Part shown: piece after piece, positions 1-4,992 of the stretch | How the letters are laid out: each line of letters starts with the position of its first letter | Numbering within the stretch: the first letter of the stretch is position 1 | Source: UBA7236 sp036734545 | GTDB lineage: Bacteria > Bacteroidota > Bacteroidia > Chitinophagales > BACL12 | DNA length: 5,057 nt | Reading direction: 5' to 3' | Assembly (NCBI GenBank): GCA_036734545.1 | Contig: DAIMYJ010000148.1 | Span: forward strand, 1-5,057 | Notes under the pieces: model-generated | What the model was told of the DNA's origin: nothing | The model's input: only the letters and a program-made list of their open reading frames with translations | The model's database searches: none | Made by a program: the position numbers and the translations under genes

Positions 1-46
1 CAATTTAAGCCCGATGTATCGTAAGAACTGCGTACAAGTAGAATGA
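1..46 (+). other. Possible 3' tail of an upstream gene cut by the window edge
   Basis: Two + frames are open from the window edge and end in a stop. Frame 1 reads QFKPDVS then TAA at 22-24. Frame 2 reads NLSPMYRKNCVQVE then TGA at 44-46. Either could be the C-terminus of a gene entering from the left, and the piece is too short to choose between them or name a product. A minus-strand frame is also open across this stretch, so even the strand is uncertain. Confidence 0.2.
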
Positions 47-70
47 ATTAACGTCGCATCCTCAAAATAA

Positions 71-122
71 CCACTCACCACACACCATTCACCCACTGAC
101 CCACTCACCCACTCACCATTGA
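71..122 (+). repeat. Tandem heptamer array, CCACTCA type (copy 1)
   Basis: Seven back-to-back units of 7-8 nt are visible: CCACTCA, CCACACA, CCATTCA, CCCACTGA, CCCACTCA, CCCACTCA, CCATTGA. The units are imperfect, as in an old or drifting array. It lies just before the peroxiredoxin gene. The same motif recurs at 4989-5046 in this orientation and at 1451-1500 inverted. On the minus strand the unit reads TGAGTGG. There are no spacers, so it is a direct tandem array and not CRISPR. Confidence 0.85.
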
Positions 123-176
123 GCCAAGTCATCCCCAAATGTCACATATATCACTGTTTCGGGCATGGATGCAGGA

Positions 177-184
177 GAATTTTG
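177..184 (+). promoter_or_regulatory. Weak -7-like box before the peroxiredoxin gene
   Basis: GAATTTTG matches the Bacteroidota -7 consensus TAnnTTTG at five of six fixed positions. A transcript would begin near 190 and reach the ATG at 205 after a leader of about 15 nt. No clear TTG -33 element lies 17-23 nt upstream. If real, this box rules out the ATG at 139 as the start. Confidence 0.2.
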
Positions 185-204
185 GAGTAACAAAACACGG
201 ATCC

Positions 205-948
205 ATGGATAATCAAACTACAACGCCCGTGGTATCGTATACGATGCCCCGGATCGGTGACCTTGCGCCTGCTTTTACAGACGAGACTACACAGGGCACT
301 ATTCATTTCCCCAAAGATTTTGACGGTAAATGGGTGGTGTTATTCAGTCACCCGGCCGACTTCACGCCGGTGTGCACCACTGAGTTCATGACCTTTGCCA
401 GCATGCAGCAGGAGTTCGAATCGTTGAACTGTCAGTTGATCGGATTGTCGGTCGACAGTCTGTACAGCCATATTGCCTGGTTGCGTACCATTCAGGAGAA
501 ACTGCATTTCCGCAACATGGAACATGTGGAGGTACGTTTTCCGCTGATCGACGATATACGTATGGAGGTGGCCATGAAATACGGCATGATACAGCCTAAT
601 GAAAGTTCGACCAAGGCTGTGCGTGCAGTTTTCTTTATTGACCCGCATGCGCGCATTCGCGCCATGATCTATTATCCGTTGAGCACCGGCCGCAATTTCG
701 AAGAACTGAAACGCGTACTTCTGGCTTTGCAGGCAGCTGATGCCTATGGCATTGCCACTCCGGCCGACTGGAAACCGGGCGAGGACGTGATCGTTCCTCC
801 CGCAGGTTCATGCGGCGTGGCGAAAGAACGGATGGAGGGCAAACAGGAAGGCGTGTATTGCCAGGACTGGTTCTTCTGCATGAAGCCCCTCAAGATGGAT
901 AAGATCGAAGCCTTGCACGTGCGCAGGCACGAGGTGATGATGAACTGA
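205..948 (+). CDS. Peroxiredoxin, 1-Cys/Prx6-like with archaeal-type CxxxxxC C-terminal tail
   Basis: Thiol peroxidase that reduces hydrogen peroxide and organic hydroperoxides in the cytoplasm. Numbering from the ATG at 205 (247 aa), the catalytic signature PxxxTxxC is P50, T54 and C57 within HPADFTPVCTTE, and the active-site arginine is probably R140 (AVRAVFFID). The C-terminal part carries C203 (PPAGSCG) and a C219-x5-C225 pair in CQDWFFC. This matches the tail of the long archaeal Prx6-type thioredoxin peroxidases, such as that of Aeropyrum pernix, where these cysteines take part in disulfide chemistry. Length is close to that type (about 250 aa). The frame is open back to an ATG at 139, but the extra 22 residues look unconserved and begin just after the repeat array. 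The ATG at 244 (MPRIGDLAPAF), where the domain proper starts, is the main alternative. There is no signal peptide. Function is secure; the exact start is not. Confidence 0.93.
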   Translation: MDNQTTTPVVSYTMPRIGDLAPAFTDETTQGTIHFPKDFDGKWVVLFSHPADFTPVCTTEFMTFASMQQEFESLNCQLIGLSVDSLYSHIAWLRTIQEKLHFRNMEHVEVRFPLIDDIRMEVAMKYGMIQPNESSTKAVRAVFFIDPHARIRAMIYYPLSTGRNFEELKRVLLALQAADAYGIATPADWKPGEDVIVPPAGSCGVAKERMEGKQEGVYCQDWFFCMKPLKMDKIEALHVRRHEVMMN

Positions 949-1033
949 TGGGCTGCCAGTTAGGATAGTAGGGACTTTCAGCCGGATTTAGGCAAAAAAC
1001 TATGGGGGCGGGACTCGTATTTGACAGTTTTCG

Positions 1034-1041
1034 TATCTTTA
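1034..1041 (+). promoter_or_regulatory. Probable -7 box for the lipocalin-like gene
   Basis: TATCTTTA matches TAnnTTTG except for the last base. It lies 31 nt before the ATG at 1073, giving a leader of about 25 nt. A TTTG (1020-1023, overlapping TTGACA) lies only 10 nt upstream, too close for the usual 17-23 nt spacing of the -33 element, so the promoter is incomplete by consensus. An own promoter fits the 124-nt gap after the peroxiredoxin gene. Confidence 0.35.
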
Positions 1042-1072
1042 TCAGCATAAAACCGGAAAAAACGAGTTACTT

Positions 1073-1450
1073 ATGAAACAACTGGCCATACTTCTCCTCC
1101 TCGTAGGTTTACACACAGCCTCCTATGCCGCTCCTGAGGTTACTGAGTTACAGGGAACCTGGTATATCCAATCCATGGTGGTAGATGGGGCTGCCGTATC
1201 GCCGGATGCACAGCATGCAGCCGACAGGTTCACATTCAATGCCGATATGGCTTTTTCCGGTGTGATCGAAGGTGTTACCTACGGCGGCACTTATGGTGTG
1301 GATGTAACCGAAATCTGGATCACGATCTACGCAACGCCGGAATTAGCTTTCCGCGCCAGAATATTGTCACTCACCGCTGATGCACTGCAGGTGCAGATGA
1401 TCGGAACGGATGGCAATGTGTATGTTCTCAATTACGATCGCGAATTGTGA
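1073..1450 (+). CDS. Small secreted lipocalin-like protein
   Basis: 125-aa protein with a Sec signal peptide: K2, a hydrophobic core L3-L13, and a likely signal peptidase I site after A19 (SYA|AP). There is no lipobox cysteine, so the mature protein of about 106 residues should be soluble in the periplasm or secreted. The mature part begins with LQGTWYIQSMVVDG (26-39), the G-x-W strand typical of lipocalin-like domains. Alternating hydrophobic strands follow (52-56, 80-86, 91-98, 104-110, 115-120), consistent with a small beta barrel. Such domains bind small hydrophobic ligands in characterised lipocalins; no ligand can be inferred here. It follows the peroxiredoxin on the same strand after 124 nt and probably has its own promoter. 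Its TGA stop is followed at once by the heptamer array. The ATG has an A-rich upstream and no Shine-Dalgarno, normal for Bacteroidota. The gene is well supported; the family call is moderate. Confidence 0.75.
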   Translation: MKQLAILLLLVGLHTASYAAPEVTELQGTWYIQSMVVDGAAVSPDAQHAADRFTFNADMAFSGVIEGVTYGGTYGVDVTEIWITIYATPELAFRARILSLTADALQVQMIGTDGNVYVLNYDREL

Positions 1451-1500
1451 TGGTCGGTGGTGAATAGTGAGTGGTGAGTGGTGAGTGGTGAGTGGTGAGT
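1451..1500 (+). repeat. Tandem heptamer array, TGAGTGG type (copy 2, inverted)
   Basis: The array starts on the base after the lipocalin-like gene's stop codon. It contains TGGTCGG, a partial TGG, TGAATAG, four perfect TGAGTGG units (1468-1495) and a partial TGAGT. TGAGTGG is the reverse complement of CCACTCA, so this is the inverted form of the arrays at 71-122 and 4989-5046. A 14-nt exact match is shared with 5006-5019 on the opposite strand. The four perfect copies suggest recent expansion by slippage. Confidence 0.9.
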
Positions 1501-1503
1501 AAC

Positions 1504-1552
1504 ACTTAACCTACATCCTACATCCTACAACTTACAACTTACAACATCCAAC
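1504..1552 (+). repeat. Second tandem heptamer array, YTACAWC type
   Basis: Seven contiguous 7-nt units: ACTTAAC, CTACATC, CTACATC, CTACAAC, TTACAAC, TTACAAC and ATCCAAC. The period equals that of the adjoining TGAGTGG array but the sequence is unrelated. On the minus strand the units read GTTGTAA or GATGTAG. With the neighbouring array it fills nearly all of the 116-bp gap between two convergent genes. I see no hairpin terminator in this gap. Confidence 0.85.
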
Positions 1553-1566
1553 CCTGGGCAATCGCG

Positions 1567-3069
1567 TTATTCGTAGACGATCTTGTTGATAAAGAAATAA
1601 CTCCTTTTCTTATTCCCGATCTTTTCTTCGCTGTCTTTGATGGTTTGGTACCCGGAGGCGATGAAGGTATTGCCGTACCAGTGGGTGAGGTTGGAAGATG
1701 AGCGCTTCACTTTTTCGGCATCATCGGTTTCGGTGATCAGGTTAGCAGAGCGCTCGTTGGCTACAGAACCTTCAACATTTACCGAAAAGGATCTGATCGT
1801 ATTGCCTGTAGCGAAGAGCAGGTCTATCTTGTCGTTCTCGGTAGAGATGGAAATGAATCGCTTGACCATAAAAGGCTTGTAACTTGGCCACATCTCGAAG
1901 GTTTTGTCCCACAATTTTTTACCCTCCAGATCGAAGGCGGCCACTGTGGCATGCGTATATTGGAAGCCATCGAATACCGTGGTGGTGGTAGTGGTAGGAC
2001 GACCATTCACATACGTGGTGCGGGTCTCGGTTCGATAAGTAGGGTAGAAGGCTTCGCCTACCATCAGATAGGTATCACCGATCTTTTGGATCGGGTGTTC
2101 GGCGATCAGGTAATTGTAACTGAGTTCCTTGTTCTTATCGTCGTACCGTTCTTTCTTCTTTTCGATCTTTTCCTGTTTTTTCTTGGGGAGGTAACTAAAG
2201 AACTCCTGAAAATCGGTGAAATTATAGAACTGCATGAAGTTCACTTTTTCATCCTGCGCACTGCAGATGTACATACCTTCCGAATAAGTGGTACTCTTGC
2301 TGCTATATGTGCCGGTGAATATATATTCACCTTCGCCCAGCGGGCTGGCAGAAACACTGCTAAGCTTCTTATCCGTGTCTTTGGATAAATTGTACAAGGC
2401 CGATTGTTTGCCTTCCTGATCGAATTGCATCACGAACATGTTGTGATCCTTCTTATTGTAGGCATTGATGTAAACGAATACTTCTCCGGTGCCCTCCAGA
2501 ATTTGAATGCGTTCGATGGTCAGGTCTTTCAGGCTGTAGGGGCTGATATTTAGCGGGACGAGGGTGGATTTACCGGTATTGGTGTTGAGTTTGATGAGTG
2601 TCGGCCCTTTTTTGCCGCGCATGGCAATAAAAGCCACATCCCCTTCGGCTACCATCCATGACAGATAGGTTTTTTTGGGCAGGATGCCGCTGTGTTTAGT
2701 GATCTCCAGACTGTTGGGCTCTACCTTGAAATACTGATATTGATTCTTTTTATTCGAAAAGAGCAGGTGCTCATCAAACAAGCCTGTGTATTCTCCTTTC
2801 AGAAGATAACCCTTGGGCACATCGATATTCTTTTTCAATCCTAATTCGAGGTCGTTGGAATATTGCTGTATCTGCCACCTGCTGCCTTTCTCTTCCTGGG
2901 CGAGCAACAGGAGCCCTTCATTTTTGAATGGTTCCACCCGATAATTGGTGTAGCCTTCACCGGTCTCAAATTCAATATGTTTTTCGGTAAGGACCTGCGC
3001 GTTCAATGCAGGAGCTGTCATGACTGCACTCAGCAGGAACATGACCCTGAGGAGATCAAGTGTTTTCAA
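1567..3069 (-). CDS. Secreted protein of unknown function, beta-rich, 500 aa
   Basis: I do not recognise this family. A Sec signal peptide is clear: K2 and R8, a hydrophobic stretch 9-22, and likely cleavage after A24 (LNA|QV), a site common in Bacteroidota exported proteins. The mature part (25-500) has many short strand-like segments separated by turns with G, D and N, for example GEVFVYINAY (195-204), GEYIFTGTY (247-255), GDTYLMVGEAFY (331-342) and ATVAAFDLEGKKLWDKTF (374-391). The last resembles a beta-propeller blade motif, so a propeller fold is a fair guess. Odd parts are a very basic segment KKKQEKIEKKKER (296-308), probably a surface helix, and a run of six threonines (359-364). No catalytic motif, transmembrane helix, lipobox or type IX secretion C-terminal domain was seen. 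The start is a TTG at 3069, chosen because it supplies the positive N-region; the next candidate, ATG at 3042 (M10), would leave the signal peptide without one. It is divergent from the helicase and convergent with the lipocalin-like gene, so probably monocistronic. Confidence 0.8.
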   Translation of the reverse strand: MKTLDLLRVMFLLSAVMTAPALNAQVLTEKHIEFETGEGYTNYRVEPFKNEGLLLLAQEEKGSRWQIQQYSNDLELGLKKNIDVPKGYLLKGEYTGLFDEHLLFSNKKNQYQYFKVEPNSLEITKHSGILPKKTYLSWMVAEGDVAFIAMRGKKGPTLIKLNTNTGKSTLVPLNISPYSLKDLTIERIQILEGTGEVFVYINAYNKKDHNMFVMQFDQEGKQSALYNLSKDTDKKLSSVSASPLGEGEYIFTGTYSSKSTTYSEGMYICSAQDEKVNFMQFYNFTDFQEFFSYLPKKKQEKIEKKKERYDDKNKELSYNYLIAEHPIQKIGDTYLMVGEAFYPTYRTETRTTYVNGRPTTTTTTVFDGFQYTHATVAAFDLEGKKLWDKTFEMWPSYKPFMVKRFISISTENDKIDLLFATGNTIRSFSVNVEGSVANERSANLITETDDAEKVKRSSSNLTHWYGNTFIASGYQTIKDSEEKIGNKKRSYFFINKIVYE

Positions 3070-3088
3070 TGTGTGGTTATTTATATGT

Positions 3089-3096
3089 TAAAGGTA
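3089..3096 (-). promoter_or_regulatory. Possible -7 box for the 500-aa secreted protein gene
   Basis: On the minus strand this reads TACCTTTA, five of six fixed positions of TAnnTTTG. It lies 19 nt before the TTG start, so the leader would be about 10-15 nt. No TTG -33 element is visible at the expected distance. Confidence 0.3.
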
Positions 3097-3149
3097 TTGA
3101 ATTCGCGTATACTCCGGAGCGTGGCGCCTACCGTTACCTGCATTTTGTG

Positions 3150-3157
3150 TATCTTTG
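3150..3157 (+). promoter_or_regulatory. Perfect -7 box (TATCTTTG) at the helicase gene
   Basis: TATCTTTG is a full match to the Bacteroidota primary sigma -7 consensus TAnnTTTG. Transcription would start roughly 4-8 nt downstream, at about 3161-3165. That is immediately before the GTG at 3166 and downstream of the in-frame ATG at 3085. No convincing TTG -33 element is seen. The sequence after the box, GGGGAAG (3157-3163), resembles a weak ribosome site only if transcription starts further upstream. Confidence 0.5.
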
Positions 3158-3165
3158 GGGAAGTT

Positions 3166-4395
3166 GTGAGTACTGATTTTTCCCAATTCCATTTTGACGC
3201 CGCGCTTACCGAAGGACTTGAATCCATGGGATTCAGGACGCCTACGCCCATACAGCAGCAGGCCATCCCCCTTATCCTGAACCATAAGGACCTTATCGCC
3301 TGTGCCCAGACCGGAACGGGCAAAACGGCAGCTTTTTTGTTGCCGGTGATGAACAAGATCGTGTCTACCGGTTCATCCGGTATCAATACCCTGATCATTG
3401 TGCCCACCAGAGAACTGGCGCAGCAGATCGATGAAGCTATTCAGGGTTTTGCTTACTTCACACCCGTTACCTCCATTGCCGTTTACGGTGGTAATGACGG
3501 GATCATGTTCGGTCAGGAGAAGAAGGCGTTCAAAGAAGGGGTAGATATCATAGTAGGTACTCCCGGCCGACTCCTTTCACATTTGCAGCAGGGCTATCTG
3601 CCTTTGGACACCCTGCAGCACCTGATCCTCGATGAGGCCGATCGTATGTTGGACATGGGATTCTCGGATGACATCCAAAAGATCACCTCGCATATCCCGC
3701 ATCATCCGCAAACTTTATTATTCTCGGCCACTATGCCGTCGCGTATCCGCGATCTGGCCAAGCGCATCCTGCGCGAGCCGGAGCAGATCAATATCGCCCT
3801 GTCGAAACCGGCAGCCGGTGTTACCCAGGGCGTTTATATCGTACACGATGCACAAAAGATGCCGCTGTTGCAGCACATCCTCGCTGATAAGAACTTTCCG
3901 AGTATCCTGATCTTTTCTTCGACCAAGGAAAAGGTGAAACATCTGGAGCTGGAACTCAAGCGGAAAAAATATAATGTAGCTGCGATCCATTCAGATCTGG
4001 ACCAGCCCACTCGTAAAACGGTATTGCGCAGTTTTGCGCACCGCGATACGCAGATACTTGTAGCAACGGATATCCTGTCGCGCGGTATCGATGTAGATGA
4101 GATCGGTCTTGTGATCAATTATGATGTGCCCGGTGATGCCGAGGACTATGTGCATCGCGTTGGCCGTACCGCCCGTGCTGCCAGTACCGGAGAAGCCATC
4201 ACTTTTGTAGGGCCTGCCGACCAGCAGCGCTTTCACCGCATCGAGGAACTGATCGGCAGCGAAGTGCCTAAACTTCCCATTCCTGAGGATCTGGGTCCCG
4301 GACCCGAATATGCACCGCATAAGCGCAGAGGTGGCCATCACCATGGCAAACCCGACGGCAAACGCCGCTTCCATCGCCGCGGACCGAAGCGATGA
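3166..4395 (+). CDS. DEAD-box ATP-dependent RNA helicase, RhlE-like
   Basis: ATP-driven RNA duplex unwinding enzyme of the kind acting in ribosome assembly, mRNA decay and cold adaptation. Numbering from GTG 3166 (409 aa), all the main motifs are present in order: Q motif GFRTPTPIQ (22-30) with an upstream aromatic at F8 or F10; motif I AQTGTGKT (47-54); Ia PTREL (80-84); Ib TPGR (132-135); II DEAD (156-159); III SAT (187-189); V ATDILSRGID (300-309); VI HRVGRTAR (330-337). Both RecA-like domains are therefore intact. A basic tail rich in R, K, G and H (387-409) is typical of the RNA-binding extensions of RhlE-type proteins. The frame runs upstream to 2863, over the start of the divergent gene, and includes an ATG at 3085, but those residues do not resemble the family. 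GTG 3166 keeps the whole Q motif; the next ATG (3226) would cut it. Function is near certain; RhlE versus another DEAD subfamily is less so. Confidence 0.93.
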   Translation: MSTDFSQFHFDAALTEGLESMGFRTPTPIQQQAIPLILNHKDLIACAQTGTGKTAAFLLPVMNKIVSTGSSGINTLIIVPTRELAQQIDEAIQGFAYFTPVTSIAVYGGNDGIMFGQEKKAFKEGVDIIVGTPGRLLSHLQQGYLPLDTLQHLILDEADRMLDMGFSDDIQKITSHIPHHPQTLLFSATMPSRIRDLAKRILREPEQINIALSKPAAGVTQGVYIVHDAQKMPLLQHILADKNFPSILIFSSTKEKVKHLELELKRKKYNVAAIHSDLDQPTRKTVLRSFAHRDTQILVATDILSRGIDVDEIGLVINYDVPGDAEDYVHRVGRTARAASTGEAITFVGPADQQRFHRIEELIGSEVPKLPIPEDLGPGPEYAPHKRRGGHHHGKPDGKRRFHRRGPKR

Positions 4396-4430
4396 ACTCA
4401 TTTATCTAACAGCATGTATTTAGAGGTTGA

Positions 4431-4841
4431 TCAATTGGTCAGCTCTACATCCACATTAACGGTGTTGCTGTTGTCGCGCTTGTCGACAGCATAGAACGAC
4501 ACCTTGGCCGGCGTGGCGAGGTTGAACGGATTCACATACCAGTAATTGATCGTATAGGAAGTGATATTCCCCAAGCCCACCGGCGGGTCGGGCCACATGA
4601 GTGTGGTATCGGTGCCGATGATCAGGTTCACTTTCAGGTCCGACAGTTCGGATTCATCCTCTACGTCGGCCTCAAAATAAATGGTATCACCCTGTGCGTA
4701 CTGCTGACCGGCCGTAGGTGTGATCACCGAGATCTCGGGTGGTGTTTTGTCATCAGCGGTCTTTGCTTTATCGTCACAGGAACCGGTCAGGAACCATCCG
4801 GCCGCAACGGCGAACAGGAAAGGGAGTGTGCTTCGGTGCAT
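4431..4841 (-). CDS. Small lipoprotein with an Ig-like domain, probably surface-exposed
   Basis: 136-aa protein with a lipoprotein signal peptide: H2 and R3, a hydrophobic core L6-L18, and cysteine C22 in FLTGSC. D23, D24 and K25 follow. Acidic residues just after the lipid-bearing cysteine act as an export signal to the cell surface in several Bacteroidota, so outer-leaflet display is likely by inference. After a short linker, PPEISVITPTAGQQYAQGD (34-52) opens a compact beta-sandwich: the P-x-I-x-V-x-x-P-x-x-G pattern, then IYFEADVEDESELSDLKVNL (54-73), is typical of Ig/cadherin-like domains and resembles the DUF4625-type lipoproteins of this phylum. The C-terminus KVSFYAVDKRDNSNTVNVDVELTN reads as the final two strands. 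It has one domain and no enzyme motif; a structural, adhesion or binding role is possible but unproved. It is convergent with the helicase, with 35 nt between stop codons and no clear terminator hairpin. Confidence 0.75.
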   Translation of the reverse strand: MHRSTLPFLFAVAAGWFLTGSCDDKAKTADDKTPPEISVITPTAGQQYAQGDTIYFEADVEDESELSDLKVNLIIGTDTTLMWPDPPVGLGNITSYTINYWYVNPFNLATPAKVSFYAVDKRDNSNTVNVDVELTN

Positions 4842-4868
4842 GGTAGTCAGTGTTGTGAAGACTAAGTT

Positions 4869-4940
4869 AAGGGTTTAAGGGCAAAGATTTAAAGATTCGA
4901 AGATTTGAAGATTCGAAGGTCCGAAGGTTTGAAGGGTTTG
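4869..4940 (+). repeat. Tandem octamer array, AAGRTTYG type
   Basis: About nine consecutive units can be aligned: AAGGGTTT, AAGGGCA (short), AAGATTTA, AAGATTCG, AAGATTTG, AAGATTCG, AAGGTCCG, AAGGTTTG and AAGGGTTTG. The period is 8 with slips to 7 and 9 at the edges. It lies 28 nt upstream of the lipoprotein start codon, within its presumed promoter region, and is unrelated in sequence to the heptamer arrays. Confidence 0.85.
4882..4889 (-). promoter_or_regulatory. Possible -7 box for the lipoprotein gene, inside the octamer array
   Basis: On the minus strand this reads AATCTTTG, five of six fixed positions of TAnnTTTG, about 40 nt before the ATG at 4841. It is formed by a repeat unit plus its flank. 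No TTG is seen 17-23 nt further upstream. The match may be chance, since reversed repeat units (CGAATCTT, TAAATCTT) resemble the consensus by composition. Confidence 0.25.
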
Positions 4941-4944
4941 TGTT

Positions 4945-4992
4945 CTATACTAAACCCTCCGCGAGCATCTGCACGATCTGCGGGAAACGCAC
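4945..4992 (-). pseudogene. Possible remnant of a gene's 3' end
   Basis: On the minus strand, codons from GTG at 4992 to a TAG at 4945-4947 read VRFPQIVQMLAEGLV. The short peptide looks like the end of a globular protein, with ordinary codons. The frame is closed upstream by a TGA at 4993-4995 that belongs to the TGAGTGG-type repeat. So either the repeat array sits inside or replaced the end of a gene lying further right, or this is chance. Too short to assign to a family. Confidence 0.2.

Noticed and set aside
139..204. ATG at 139 as the start of the peroxiredoxin gene
   Set aside because: The 22 added residues do not resemble peroxiredoxin N-termini, lie next to the repeat array, and precede the only -7-like box. 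The ATG at 205 or 244 fits better.
951..983. Hairpin GGCTG/CAGCC as a terminator after the peroxiredoxin gene
   Set aside because: Only a 5-bp stem with a 23-nt loop and no following T run.
1021..1051. Enterobacterial-type -35/-10 promoter (TTGACA then CATAAA)
   Set aside because: The 19-nt spacing is poor, and the other signals in the window follow the Bacteroidota -7 consensus.
1451..1552. CRISPR array at the repeat-rich junction
   Set aside because: Units are 7 nt and directly contiguous without spacers, and no cas gene is present.
1951..2388. 145-codon + strand open frame inside the 500-aa gene
   Set aside because: Antisense shadow of a gene with a clear signal peptide and consistent coding character; its translation has no recognisable domain. 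Other overlapping frames at 340-648, 1637-2006, 3081-3407, 3632-3990 and 3834-4401 were rejected for the same reason.
2863..3165. Long N-terminal extension of the helicase frame over the divergent gene
   Set aside because: It overlaps the signal-peptide coding region of the minus-strand gene, is not DEAD-box-like, and lies upstream of the TATCTTTG promoter box.
4427..4434. TTGATCAA palindrome at the helicase/lipoprotein convergent junction
   Set aside because: An 8-bp AT-rich palindrome with no loop or T tract, overlapping a stop codon; not a credible terminator or operator.
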